Assembly: GCA_963931925.1 (NCBI GenBank)
Contig: OZ007570.1
Span: 30,035,688-30,099,687 of the forward strand
Source: Onchidella celtica
Taxonomy: Eukaryota; Mollusca; Gastropoda; Systellommatophora; Onchidiidae
Direction of reading: 5' to 3'
DNA length: 64,000 nucleotides
The translations under genes were made by a program, and so were the position numbers. The notes under the pieces were generated by a model. It saw only the letters and a program-made list of their open reading frames with translations, did no database searches and was not told the origin of the DNA. Position 1 is the first letter of the stretch; every line of letters starts with the position of its first letter. This document shows, one piece after another, positions 54,051-64,000 of the stretch.

Positions 54051-55513
54051 CTTTGTTTATATTATCGCTGTGATGAATGGTGAACTTCTGATAGACAAGA
54101 GCGCGGCGGAGTGACGTAACAACAAAAGTAACTCTTCTGCACCGAGAATATTGAATAATAAACTTTAGCTTTCCCTCGTAACTTTCATCTTTCGCACGTT
54201 AATTTATGGAGTTCTATAGGCTATGTGTCTGCCCTTTTCACCGGACTTCAGTATATTTGAGTACTTTTGTACTAAAATTTCTTTTCCTATAATACTGTAC
54301 AATTCCTCCACCCTCTTTCCCATTTCTATACGTCTGCCTTTTTTCAAATCTCAGGTTTTCGTCAGAAGAATAGGAATTTTGCAGTTGAAATTCCTGTCAG
54401 TATGACAACTACTCATATTTGTTTTTCACAACAACAACAACATCACTGCGACCACCACCAAAAAACAACAAGAGCAAATTACTGACAACTGAGACATCCT
54501 GGCATTCAGAAACTGTAACAAAAACAAGGGGCGAAAAATGTCACAAGGGAGACATTGTCAACGACTGCGATTTTATTTGAATTCATCAAGCACATGTACC
54601 AAAAATGTGGCATTTATAGCCTGCATTCATGACTTGTTCCATGACTTAACCAATACTTTAAATACTAATGTAAAACGAGGGTAGCCAATCCTAAATTTGA
54701 TGGTCTAGGTAAAGATGGCGTCATTATATCATTACATTACACATACCCGCTCTACCACCAAACTTCGCTAGCGGCTAATGCTCTCTCCCTTTCCAGCCTC
54801 TACAACACTTGGAATAGACAAAGCAATACTTTCTTTCTTTCTTTTTTCTGAAGAGCAAAACAGCATGAACATGAACTGATGGGAGTAACTAGGCAATGGG
54901 AGAGAATAGAAATCCGTTATTCAGTAAGATAACTACTTAACAAAAATGAAAAAAAAAAAATGAACAATTCAGTTTCACACTGGTCTCCTTGCGTAATAAT
55001 TAGCATGAAAAGCGCTTAAATCCACACAAAAAAATGATGTGCACTAAGGCGCTGAAGTAAAAGTAGAAACAGGATTAACATAAGATAAATCCATCATGTT
55101 CCCACTCACACACATTAAAAAAACTTAATCTACTTTCATCCTCAAACCTCTGAGACCAAAAGGACACCATTTAGTTTCAAAGAAAATCGTCCTAAACAAT
55201 TCGGTTGTGAGTCTATTTTTAAATGTCATGATGTTCTCACTTTTCCAGGGGACCAGGGCTCATGTTGTTCCACGGCTTTGGCCCACCAACAGAAAAGGCC
55301 TTTTGAATTACCACGTATAAACTGTTGGAATACAATTCACATTAAGAAGTTCCAGAAAAAACAGTTTATTTTAAAAAAAATTTTACTAGGGTATATTGGG
55401 AACACAAAATGCTTTTCTTTGGGAGAAATAAAAGGAGAAGAAGGGAGGGGGTGGGGAGAAAAGGAAGAAAATAATAGGCTACTAATTTTTAAAAAAAAAA
55501 CAGCAACAGATTT
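54051..55513. promoter_or_regulatory. Intergenic region: gene 1 upstream and gene 2 downstream
   Basis: Upstream of gene 1 there is a short GC-rich patch (GAGCGCGGCGGAG) next to TGACGTAA at 54112-54119, an ATF/CREB-like site. Promoter use is inference. Toward gene 2, TTTATT at 55365-55370 is a minus-strand AATAAA about 145 nt past its stop. The rest is A-rich low-complexity sequence with no gene. Confidence 0.4.
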
Positions 55514-55725
55514 TTAAGAGTGAACGCCACTATTCCAGGAATACACCATGTTGTGCATGTGATGCAAGTTGGTGATCTGAGAAAACGAAACTGATTTCGT
55601 CATGACGTTGACTTTCACGATGACGTCAGCTTGGGTGTCACCGACACGCAGCACGTGAAGCAGGACATGTTTCAGACTGTCAACGCCGTTGATGATTGTT
55701 CCTCCGTAGTATCTCTCAAATATTC
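55514..55725 (-). CDS. Gene 2 terminal exon (f2)
   Basis: Acceptor AATTCCAG, phase 1, 69 residues beginning with a split Gly then IFERYYGGTIINGVDSLKHV, stop TAA at 55516-55514. It contains VIVKVNVMTKSV, a strand pattern matching IVEMDLGSGKT and LVMIDVDTGSV in exons b and e. That supports it as the true C-terminus of the same repeated beta structure. Confidence 0.75.
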
Positions 55726-55784
55726 CTGGAATTTATAATGTTGTAATGTATACATTTGTTGACATTATTATTATAAAAACCACA

Positions 55785-56045
55785 GACAAACTGTGGGGTC
55801 GCAGCAAGGCTCCAGGCAAAGGGAAAATCTGGCAAAAAGAAACAGCTGTATGTAGCAAAGTTGTTTTTTCGTGTTGTTGTTTTTTTTTTCCTTCCTTGAG
55901 AAAGGCTGTTGCCGAAATATCGGCCATTTTCTGTCTTCTCTTTTAGTTTGCGTTTCATTGTATCGTTTGGGTATTATTTCTTAGGCGAGGCTTTGCTACA
56001 TACAACTTCTTCTTTTTGCCTAATATTAATTTTTTGTTGACACTG
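55785..56045. mobile_element. Foldback element, second locus
   Basis: Left arm 55785-55870 is the inverted counterpart of 36165-36260 (CTGCGACCCCACAG and TCTGTGGTTTTTAT). Right arm 55955-56045 matches the 36129-36208 arm in direct orientation (GTTTGGGTATTATTTC, TTTGCTACATACAAC). So the same inverted layout occurs at a second site, more diverged, between gene 2 exons f1 and f2. Confidence 0.6.
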
Positions 56046-56157
56046 TTAGCATGGAGTGGAAAGTAGGTCGCTGTGGTAAACAATACCCGTTTGTGCATTT
56101 CCACGGGGCATAAGAACTTACAAAAGGCTTTAAATAGTTTCAATCAGCCCAAAAATA

Positions 56158-56354
56158 TCAACAAACCACAGTAAAGACATGCACACCATCTTTGGTGAAG
56201 GTGATCTCTTTCAATTCTTCAATTTCTTGTTTACCGCAGCGACCTAGTTTGGCCATTTGGCGGAAGTGAGATCTCTTTCTAAATACATACTCTCTGGTAC
56301 TACGGCCCCCAACAACAGTCTCAATTTGTAAACGTGGTTCCAACAGCCGACCAG
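56158..56354 (-). CDS. Gene 2 alternative or penultimate exon (f1)
   Basis: The acceptor ATACAG gives phase 1, compatible with exon e. It reads 64 residues starting with a split Ala then GRLLEPRLQIETVVGGRSTR, stop TGA at 56160-56158. Alternatively a donor GTAAAC at 56234 would make a 120-nt internal exon (56354-56235) that keeps phase 1 into f2. Both readings fit; the sequence cannot decide. It is less clearly tied to the repeated motif than f2. Confidence 0.45.
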
Positions 56355-57573
56355 CTGTATGAACATAAATATGAAAATAAAGATGATGCAAGCCAAACTT
56401 TTGATCACTAGAGATCGACCTTCACCAGAGAATGATTGTCTCTCTTAAATCATGTGGAATGTATGCTGGTCAGCTTATTAAATTTTTCTGTATTTTTTCT
56501 AAGCAGCAATTTATCGAAGTAGACTTCAAGCTCACAGTGAATACTATGAGAACCTGAATTTCGTGTTCGTTTCTTGGGGTATTAAAGTTTAATCTCTACA
56601 TGTAAATCCACTTCCAGCGTATGGCTGGATGAAAAATCACTGATCTATTAATTATTAAATATCTCAAACATATCATCTTCCCTTGAGAACAGTAAAGTAA
56701 GTATTCCTGAAAAATCAATAATTCACTACAAAAAATATATATCTATATTATTAAATAAACGCACAAATATAAAAAGATGCATTGTAGAGATAATATTGTA
56801 TCGAGATATCTGCGTCAAATGTAAGCAGTTTACCAGTAATAAGGCATTAACTGACTTTCTACTGCTGTGTAGGAATTTCTGAAATTCATGGACTCAACAT
56901 GTTAAATATTAATATGGAATAAATCTTCTACACCGCTGTCAATGAGATCACCATACTCTGGCTCTTAATGTCAGGATTTTTTTATTTATTTATTTATTTT
57001 TTAATATCTGAGCATAAACAACTCAAAGATCCAGTTGTGTACGAACATCAGGTTGTCAGGCTATTATATGCATGACTGTTGGCTTGTTTGTTTGCGTTTC
57101 TGTATTTCTAAAGTGGGGAGGGGGGGGGGGGGCAAGTTGCGTCCAGTGTTCCGTATTTGAAAGACGTCACCTGATGTTCAGTATTCTATACTTTGATGAG
57201 CAAATACTTTTTTTTTTCCGTACTAAATATTTGTATTTTCTTCATTTATTTAACTGAAAAAAAAGTAGGTCTACAACTTCGTGAGAAAACGAAACTATGG
57301 CATTTCTTCGATGGAAGAACCCCCCCCCCCCCCCCACGAACTATTTCAAATCAGTATTGTACGTTACAGAATTTTTTTTTCAAAAAATAGTCTACGTCTG
57401 TGCAGTAGAGAGTTAATGTAAATAGATTGCAACGCCAGTGGTCAATTGCAGAGACCATTTGGTCATTCTCTTAACTTAAATACTGTGTCATCTTCGGAAA
57501 TTAGGTCATAAGAACATTAACTCTTAACAGGATCGATAACCGAGTTTCACAATAAAGGCACTGGCACACCCAC

Positions 57574-57690
57574 CTGGTGGAGTTATCTGCATGACATCAG
57601 TGACTGACCCTGTGTCTACGTCGATCATAACCAAATGATAGGCAGGGTATATAGCACCATGGAGCCCGGGCGAAATGGCGTACAACTGGT
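57574..57690 (-). CDS. Gene 2 exon e
   Basis: A 117-nt exon, acceptor CCTCCAG and donor GTGGGT. It encodes a split Asn then QLYAISPGLHGAIYPAYHLV and MIDVDTGSVTDVMQITPP. The LVMIDVDTGSV motif looks like a beta-propeller or similar repeated strand, as in exon b. Function unknown. Confidence 0.8.
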
Positions 57691-58110
57691 CTGGAGGGTG
57701 GAGAAAAGTAAATCATTGCAGCAATCTCTATACACAACAGTATCAATACACACTGCCTCCTTTTTTATTTTCATTATCACCGTCATCGCCATCGTTGTCG
57801 GTTTCTCCGTAATCATGTTTTAAAAATTTTCAAAAAGAATGATACAAGTCTCTGCTGACATTTTTACCGAAGTAGTTTGTACATTAAGAATACACAATAA
57901 TGGTCTTTATTACCATGACCATCTTCATGATCATCAAATCATGCCAGTAGTGAATAAAGTTTTTGATAACATGAGTTAGGAGATCAACGAGCCATGTATA
58001 AAACTGATCATTTATCTCTGGGTAGGATGAAAAGAATAATGAGAGCGGTGAGACAACAGTCTTGGCCAGAGCAACCACTTATATCTCTCTCCCCTTGTCT
58101 TCCGATCTCC

Positions 58111-58158
<48 letters not shown>

Positions 58159-58190
58159 TCTCTCTCTCTCTCTCCCTCTCTCTCTCTCTG

Positions 58191-58224
<34 letters not shown>

Positions 58225-58330
58225 CTTATCAATATGTCTGTGGGCCTGTGTATCTCTCTTATGCCTCTCTGTCCCACTCCCTCTCTATCAGTATGTCCTC
58301 TGTCTATCTCTGCAAAGTCACTCTCTCCCT

Positions 58331-58361
<31 letters not shown>

Positions 58362-58454
58362 GTCGCTCTCTCTCTGTCTGTCTTTATCTCTCTCTCCCAC
58401 TATCGCTGTGTTCGTCTCTGTTTCTCTCTCCTCTCTCCTTCCATGTCTGTCTGA

Positions 58455-58540
<86 letters not shown>

Positions 58541-58653
58541 ATGTCTCTCTCTCTCTCTGTCTCTCTCTCTCGCACTTGCTCGTTATTCATTATTATTCAA
58601 AAATGACTTCCTTGTGTGCTGGCTGAAGTTGGACCACAAAATCGCTAACTTAC
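57691..58653 (-). other. Gene 2 intron d-e, largely (CT)n microsatellite
   Basis: 58110-58580 is almost wholly CT repeats with interruptions, read as (AG)n on the transcribed strand. Long Leu/Ser frames here are artefacts of the repeat. No other feature. Confidence 0.8.
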
Positions 58654-58751
58654 TTGTATTTGCGTCGTTGATGTGGAAGGACATGTAGGTGAATTTGCTG
58701 ACGTCAAGATCAACATAAGATGGCGTCACTCGCATCGGCTGGTTGGGCGGC
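58654..58751 (-). CDS. Gene 2 exon d
   Basis: A 98-nt exon, acceptor CTTCCAG and donor GTAAGT. It encodes PPNQPMRVTPSYVDLDVSKF and TYMSFHINDANT, completing a split Gly from exon c. Confidence 0.78.
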
Positions 58752-58865
58752 CTGGAAGTTTAAACCAAAGAACAGGGTTCTGTTTCACGTTTTTTACAAC
58801 TCTTTTTTGCTTCGCTTCCCCTTTCAAGGCTCTGGGAACCTCCCGAGACCCTTCCAACAGACGGC

Positions 58866-59180
58866 TCAATCATTCACTGATCAATTAATCACTCAAGCAA
58901 GCAAGCAAGCAATTATCCATTCACTCACTCACTCAGTCTACCACACTCACTCACTCATCCACCCACTCACTCACTCACTCAGTCTATCACTCCCTTACAT
59001 ACCCACCCATCCACCCACTCACTCACTCACTCACCCACCTACTCACTCATTTCACTCACTCTCATCCACTCACCCACCCACACACTCACTCACTTGCTCA
59101 CTCAATCAATCAATTACTCTCACTCACTCCCTCACTAGCTCGCTCAATCAATCAATCAATTAATCAGTCAATAAGTCAGT
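58866..59180. repeat. (ACTC)n/(AATC)n tetranucleotide repeat
   Basis: Imperfect CACTCACTC and CAATCAATC runs, with CCACCCA interruptions. Inside gene 2 intron c-d. No coding meaning. Confidence 0.85.
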
Positions 59181-59311
59181 CGATCATCTAATCCGTCGAT
59201 CAGGCAAACGCAAATTATTGCCTGTTGAGAAGTCACAGAACAGCCTGTTTTAACATAGAGGACAGCCTATTTTAACTACTATTTGCACGAAAGATCAGCA
59301 ATATTTCTTAC

Positions 59312-59516
59312 CCAGGTGGCACAAAAAATTTGTACAGTCTCGCAGACAGTCCGTCCGCATCATTCTCGTTGCCTAGCAACACGTAGAGCGTCTTGACAGC
59401 GATGTCATATTCCGCCCACATGAAGTTGATGTAAAGGTTCTCAGAGCGATCAGTTCTGCTTAATTCCTCCCACTTGCCGGAGGAGTACAATCGACCAATC
59501 ACAAAGTCGTAGGTTC
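59312..59516 (-). CDS. Gene 2 exon c
   Basis: A 205-nt exon, acceptor AATCTTAG and donor GTAAGA. It encodes a split Gly, then TYDFVIGRLYSSGKWEELSR and on to GLSARLYKFFVPP. Aromatic-rich alternating pattern suggests beta strands. Phase 1 in, phase 2 out, matching exons b and d. Confidence 0.82.
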
Positions 59517-60026
59517 CTAAGATTGATAATCATTGTGCTCATGAATAAGATCAAAGAGCGGTCCAAGTCGTGACCTTTGCTCTTGTTTGTTCTATCCCAA
59601 AAACTTTATGTGTAGGTCGCTCGTTCTATTTTCATTTCCTGGGAAACTGGAGATCTTCAAGTGTGTAGGAGAGGTAAAACAAATGCACACTTTAAAACTT
59701 GTTTCAATTGCGTTGTGGCTCTTATCAAGCTTTTTCACAGTTCAGATTTATTCCAACTCCTTATCATAATATTAAAGCCGCAAACGTTTAACATTGAATA
59801 TCTCAATTGTGCAAAAAGTGGAGTTGGAACAAACACGAACTAAGGTTTTCGAAGTTGGAAACTAATAACTATAAAATTATGAGCCTTTACGGGCTATTCC
59901 AGTTTTTCCATAGTATAAAAAGTCTAAATCTTCCGAGACGAAAATTAATGAACTTATTCATGACCGGCTTTTCTTTTAACCTATATTTAAAGGAAGTGTA
60001 TATCCGTACAACATGTTGTATGGACG

Positions 60027-60430
60027 TGGACAGTGCATATCCGTACAACATGTTTACCAAAAGCGCGACTGGTGAAGGTTTGCTGAAACAAAACATGGTA
60101 TGGCGTTCACGAATTTAAAGTGACAACACATGGAATAGTCAGATGGACCTGGGGGCGTGAGGGTCTGGTCAGTTTGTATCAATGGGCGGTAGTCAGATTG
60201 ACTAATCAGGCGAAAAGGGGTTGGGGTAGCCATTGGTGATCGACGTAGGCTACACTCAAATATATTATTAGCGCAGATCACGCAATCTCGGAGCAGAAGT
60301 CGGATTGTTTTGCTACTGAGCCGATTCATATTTTTAAAAACTATGCAAATTAACAAGGTCAGTAATATAGTATTCCGTTGTGTGTTCTACGTCATCGAAT
60401 AGTGTGCGTTGTACGGATATGCACTGTCCA
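60027..60430. mobile_element. 23-bp-TIR non-autonomous DNA element enclosing a dispersed repeat
   Basis: TGGACAGTGCATATCCGTACAAC-type termini at 60027-60049 and 60408-60430 are perfect inverted copies over 23 bp. Inside, 60053-60366 is a second copy of the sequence at 53071-53382. A partial extra terminus (TATCCGTACAACATG) lies just outside the left end, so the site may be nested or rearranged. No target duplication is clear and no transposase is present. Confidence 0.7.
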
Positions 60431-61779
60431 TATTTAAATCAAAGAAAAAAATAGGACTGGATTTTTTCAAAAACATTAAAAAAAAAAAACAGGCCACTCT
60501 TTCATTCACCACCAGCAAATTGTTCTGTGGAGCTGCAAAGTGGGAGATGTATTGTTTTAATATTTGGCAATCACCCACAGGGAGCCGATGGCAACAAATA
60601 CAAGAACGATACAGGCAAGCACAGTGATGCATAAAATCCCAAGGGCAGCCCCCCGCCCCCCTCCCCACCCCCCCCCTCCCCCCCCCCCCCCGAAAAACAA
60701 AAAAACAAGAATCCCTTCGTCTACACACCTACAGATAGCCTAAACTAAACCCTCAGACAGCCCAAACCAAACTGCCTTATTCAAGACTTCTGAAACTGGT
60801 GTGAAATAGTCAAATAGATGATAAATGCCAAAATAAGCTTATGATATTTGTCGCGAAAACTATTCAATGGAAAATATAGAAAGTGTTCCAAATGTAGGCA
60901 TGACGCAAAGTGCACGTCACTACAAATATAGCAGCTGAGTCACAGTTGCTGTGCGTGTCGGGTTCCGATCGCCAGCACTCAAGATAGAGGTATGATGAAA
61001 TCCTAAACTACGGGAAGATCCATAGATATACACCACTGAACGGGGAAAATCTGATTTTGACATTTTTTACGTCGCCTTTCAGCACATTGAGTCTACTTCA
61101 GAGACAAATCTTAGACACCCCCCCCCCCTCATATTCCCAATTCTGAACAGGGCCAGCGACGAGGGAGTTTTCTTAAAACTTCTGAGAAGTTTCTAAGTTT
61201 CAACTTCACTCCAGGCGGAATCAGAAATGATAATAGCACAGTGGGCATTGGGCTTCTAAAATGAGAACTGCAGTATAATTTAGCCAAATATTCTGAGAGC
61301 TAAAAGAAAGTAATATGATACGTTTAAAAAATGTTACAAATTAATGTACAAGAAGAAAACAATCGAGGACTTTGATTCTTTTTTTTTTTTTTTTTTTTTT
61401 CTCTAGATATTTCCATTTTACACCTAAATTTATAACCTATAGCGTTGTTTCCAAAATCTAGCCAGATGCTGACATATATACACAGTATGATCACTATCCG
61501 TTCTAACATTGTATTGTACAGTCCAAAAAAATTCTAACATGATACCACGGTCTCTTCTCTGTTTGGCTTGCTTTCCTAAGAGAAAATCCCATCAAATAAA
61601 GATTGCAACTGCCGCTCAAGGGGACCAACAAATCTGGAGTAAACGACTTCAGATGCTGTAATTAGTTTTGTTACCTGTGGTGATCAGTAGCACTGGATTA
61701 CCGATAAGATAATCTGTGATAACTTCTTAGAATAGGCATCAAGGAGATAAGAGTATACAGTAACAATATCCGCCCGGCA

Positions 61780-61990
61780 GACAGACATGCAGGATAGCGG
61801 ACGGACGGGCTGACAGACAGACTGGCCGGCAAGCAAACAGACACACAGACAGACAGGAGGACGGGTGGGTGGATGGATGGATGGATGGATAGGTGGATGG
61901 ATGGATTGGATGGATGGGTGGGTGAATGGATGGATGGGCGGATGGAGGATGGATGAAAGAATAAGTCGACGGATAAGTGGATGAATGAAT
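61780..61990. repeat. (GACA)n and (GGAT)n simple repeat
   Basis: Imperfect GACAGACA then GGATGGATGG tract. Intronic, no further function visible. Confidence 0.85.
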
Positions 61991-62244
61991 AGATGGATGG
62001 ATGGATAGATAGATTAATTGAGCGGTCGATCGATCGAATAACGGGTTATCATATTAATAAATCACCGTATTGATTATATCCTTGATTGAATGGTTGATAA
62101 TCTGGTGAAACATGTTATTTAAATGTGTCGATAGATTCTGTACTCGATGCGCTTATACACCTCGGGGATATCTGAAAAGAGAACCAGCTAATTTGTAATA
62201 ATTTAAGGTGGGGGGTCATGTTTTTGGTTGTATATAAGTTCTAC

Positions 62245-62399
62245 CTGCTTGACTTGAAGGTTCGATGTTAAAGGTGGCAAAGGTATCTCCAATTTCTACA
62301 ACAACGGCGCTGAAAGCTGAGGCCAAGTTGGTACCGTTTCCTCCATTCACAGAGTAAACTGCCTTCGTTTTCCCGCTGCCTAGATCCATTTCTACTATT
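62245..62399 (-). CDS. Gene 2 exon b
   Basis: A 155-nt exon, acceptor CCCTGCAG and donor GTAGAA. It completes the split Arg codon and encodes IVEMDLGSGKTKAVYSVNGG, then NGTNLASAFSAVVVEIGDTF and ATFNIEPSSQA. One N-G-T glycosylation-type sequon is present. Repeated-strand motif as in exons e and f2. Confidence 0.82.
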
Positions 62400-62587
62400 C
62401 TGCAGGGAAAAAAAACTTTCATTAATACACGGTATTGTAGTAGTTGAGGTTGGCTGATGACAGATCCGAGTGGAGAGCCATGATCGCCAATGTATGTTCC
62501 AGGCAGGGCAACTGATGATGATTGTGGTAGTAGTAGTAGTCTCGGGGGGGGGGGGGGGGGAGTCGACAAAGACATGACTATGCCACT

Positions 62588-62722
62588 ATCTGAGAGCCAT
62601 CTTAACGTACGAGCACACTGAGGAACTGCCCAGGGGCCCACGTGTTTAGGGGGCCCCTTGCATTCAAATTTCTGGTTAGTTGCATAGGGGGCTTTGCTCG
62701 GGAGCCCATAATGATGTTAAGA
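62588..62722 (-). repeat. Dispersed repeat, copy 2
   Basis: Reverse-complement relative of 38468-38613: CTTAACATCATTATGGGC, GGGGCCCCCT and CAGTGTGCTCGTACGTTAAGA on the minus strand. Diverged with indels. In gene 2 intron a-b. Confidence 0.6.
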
Positions 62723-63524
62723 TTGCAATGAACTATCTGCAGGTGCAGTAATGGCTCTTGAGTCCCAGTTTGGAGTTGTGCGTCGCGAGTAGACCGGACA
62801 TTGGAAACACAGTTTGTGTCACAAGGATGGACGCCGATTTGTGTAGCATTCATGCTAAATGCATTAAGAACTGCTGATTGTGTTCATAACAAATTGAATC
62901 GGCTGTAGCCATAAACTGAAATGAGTGTAGACGACGCAGGGACAGACAGGTAAGTGTAACAACACGGACAAACTTGATTTGTACCTGATTTTCCTCTATA
63001 TGAATATCGTCGGGTATTTTCCATATTGTTGTATGTGAATTTTTGCCTTTTCGAGAAAATGAGGATTGAGAGATTGAAGAGTTGTGTAAAATCAGGGCTT
63101 TGTGCACTACGCATTAAAACCGATACTTGCATAAAAATGCCCACGAAAAATACTTCCTTCTGACAGTTATGGGCCTACATAATAAACTTAGGAGTAGGAG
63201 AACCATTTTCATGACAAAACTTCAAAATTGGCAACATGTCACACACAACAATAATTATGGCAAATACCCATTCAATGTCTTTGTCTCAGACCTTCCAAAA
63301 TAAAAAAAAAGGAGCAGAAGAAGAAGAAAATAATAATCAATCTCTTTCTCTTGGCTTCATCTCTCCCCCCCCCCCCCCCTTTTATTTCCCAACGCCATAT
63401 TTTTCACCTTCAAGAGTGGAAAGAGTTAGAATTTAACAGTAGGAACGAATAGTTTCAGCCTTGCCGTAACCACAGATTACAGGGGGGGGGGGGGGGGGGA
63501 GGCAACAGCAACAACAGAACTCAC
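62723..63524 (-). other. Gene 2 intron a-b remainder
   Basis: Contains C-runs and G-runs (about 63366-63378, 63482-63499) and no supported gene. Open frames seen here lack splice or protein-like support. Confidence 0.6.
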
Positions 63525-63609
63525 CGATCAGCCACGCGGTCCATATTGCCATGAGTATTCAAAGGCATAACCGCTGCCATTTTGGTTGGGTTTACGGTTA
63601 AAACCCCAT
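63525..63609 (-). CDS. Gene 2 exon a (first exon visible)
   Basis: An 85-nt exon, acceptor TATTTCAG and donor GTGAGT. It encodes GVLTVNPTKMAAVMPLNTHG and NMDRVAD plus two bases of Arg. It enters in phase 1, so at least one upstream exon lies beyond the right edge of the window. Confidence 0.78.
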
Positions 63610-64000
63610 CTGAAATAGAAGAATCACAAGGTATCATCTAAAGCCATAAACCACTTTTTTATTTTATTTCAGATCTCAGTCATGTCGTTTTCATTCAACA
63701 GCCTCTTAACCCTCCAATGCCTGGAGATCGATTCCCCTAGGCAGAAGTTCTGGAATTTATAATATTGATTTGAAATGATTAAAGGCAAGAAAAGCTGCAG
63801 TTTATTTATCAGGAAAAATATCTACGCCTAATGCTCAGTTTGAATACGCTGCGAATGTGGGACACTGGACCATAAATGATCTTTCCAATTATAGAACGCT
63901 AAAGCTGGGTTCTCATGTATACGGAAACGGAAACGCCAACGGAAACGTCAAAAACCCTTCAAATAGTGAAATAGAAAGATTGTTTCCGCACGCCGTTTCC
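63610..64000. other. Right edge, upstream intron of gene 2
   Basis: No coding signal. From about 63905 there is GGTTCTCATGTATACGG followed by repeated GGAAACG words and a GTTTCC end. These look like the edge of a dispersed repeat cut by the window. Confidence 0.45.

Larger units (their letters stand above)
59517..62244 (-). other. Gene 2 intron b-c
   Basis: 2.7 kb with the 23-bp-TIR element at 60027-60430, a poly-C stretch at about 60655-60692, a T-run at about 61379-61400, and a (GGAT)n/(GACA)n tract at 61780-61990. No exon is needed here because the flanking exons join in phase. Confidence 0.65.

Noticed and set aside
57994-58626. 210-codon frame of mostly Leu and Ser, and its Arg/Glu antisense
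   Set aside because: Produced by the (CT)n microsatellite within a gene 2 intron.
1-64000. CRISPR arrays, bacterial operons, rRNA genes
   Set aside because: No spaced short repeats, ribosome-binding sites or rRNA-like sequence. The window is eukaryotic.

Overview
The window looks like metazoan nuclear DNA, probably from a marine invertebrate. It is AT-rich, with long introns, GT-AG splice junctions, many microsatellites and G/C homopolymers, and several transposon classes. The phylum cannot be proved from this window; a mollusc-like or other non-vertebrate genome is only an impression. All comparisons below were made by eye.

Host genes. Two minus-strand genes can be assembled from exons whose splice sites and reading phases agree. 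Gene 1 spans 54050 down to 503. It has seven coding exons that join without a phase error into a complete 176-residue protein with a possible ubiquitin-like N-terminal half and a coiled-coil C-terminal half. I do not recognise the family. Gene 2 enters from the right edge (exons at 63609, 62399, 59516, 58751 and 57690, then one or two 3' exons at 56354 and 55725). It encodes a beta-rich protein with repeated motifs, also unrecognised.

Mobile DNA. Intron 3 of gene 1 (5488-37055) is about 94% one structure: a head-to-tail array of four LTR-retrotransposon bodies sharing five 1195-bp LTRs (5906-35538). One 5-bp target duplication, GTATG, flanks the whole array. The proteins are Ty3/gypsy in type, but the order is Gag, protease, integrase, then reverse transcriptase and RNase H, which is the Ty1/copia order. 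This is the hallmark of the Gmr1 group. The capsid C-terminal segment resembles the SCAN domain. The primer-binding site matches tRNA-Pro. One in-frame UGA separates integrase from reverse transcriptase and is followed 7 nt later by a potential H-type pseudoknot, which suggests programmed readthrough. Units 1-3 are otherwise open; unit 4 is broken by a nonsense codon and a 265-bp deletion.

Two solo LTRs of the same family lie at 3758-4939 and 49584-50782, each with its own target duplication. All copies are antisense to the host gene. Other elements include a probable Helitron end, a hAT-like MITE with an 8-bp duplication, a foldback family at two loci, a 23-bp-TIR element, a truncated LINE, a tRNA-like SINE head and a 56-bp minisatellite.
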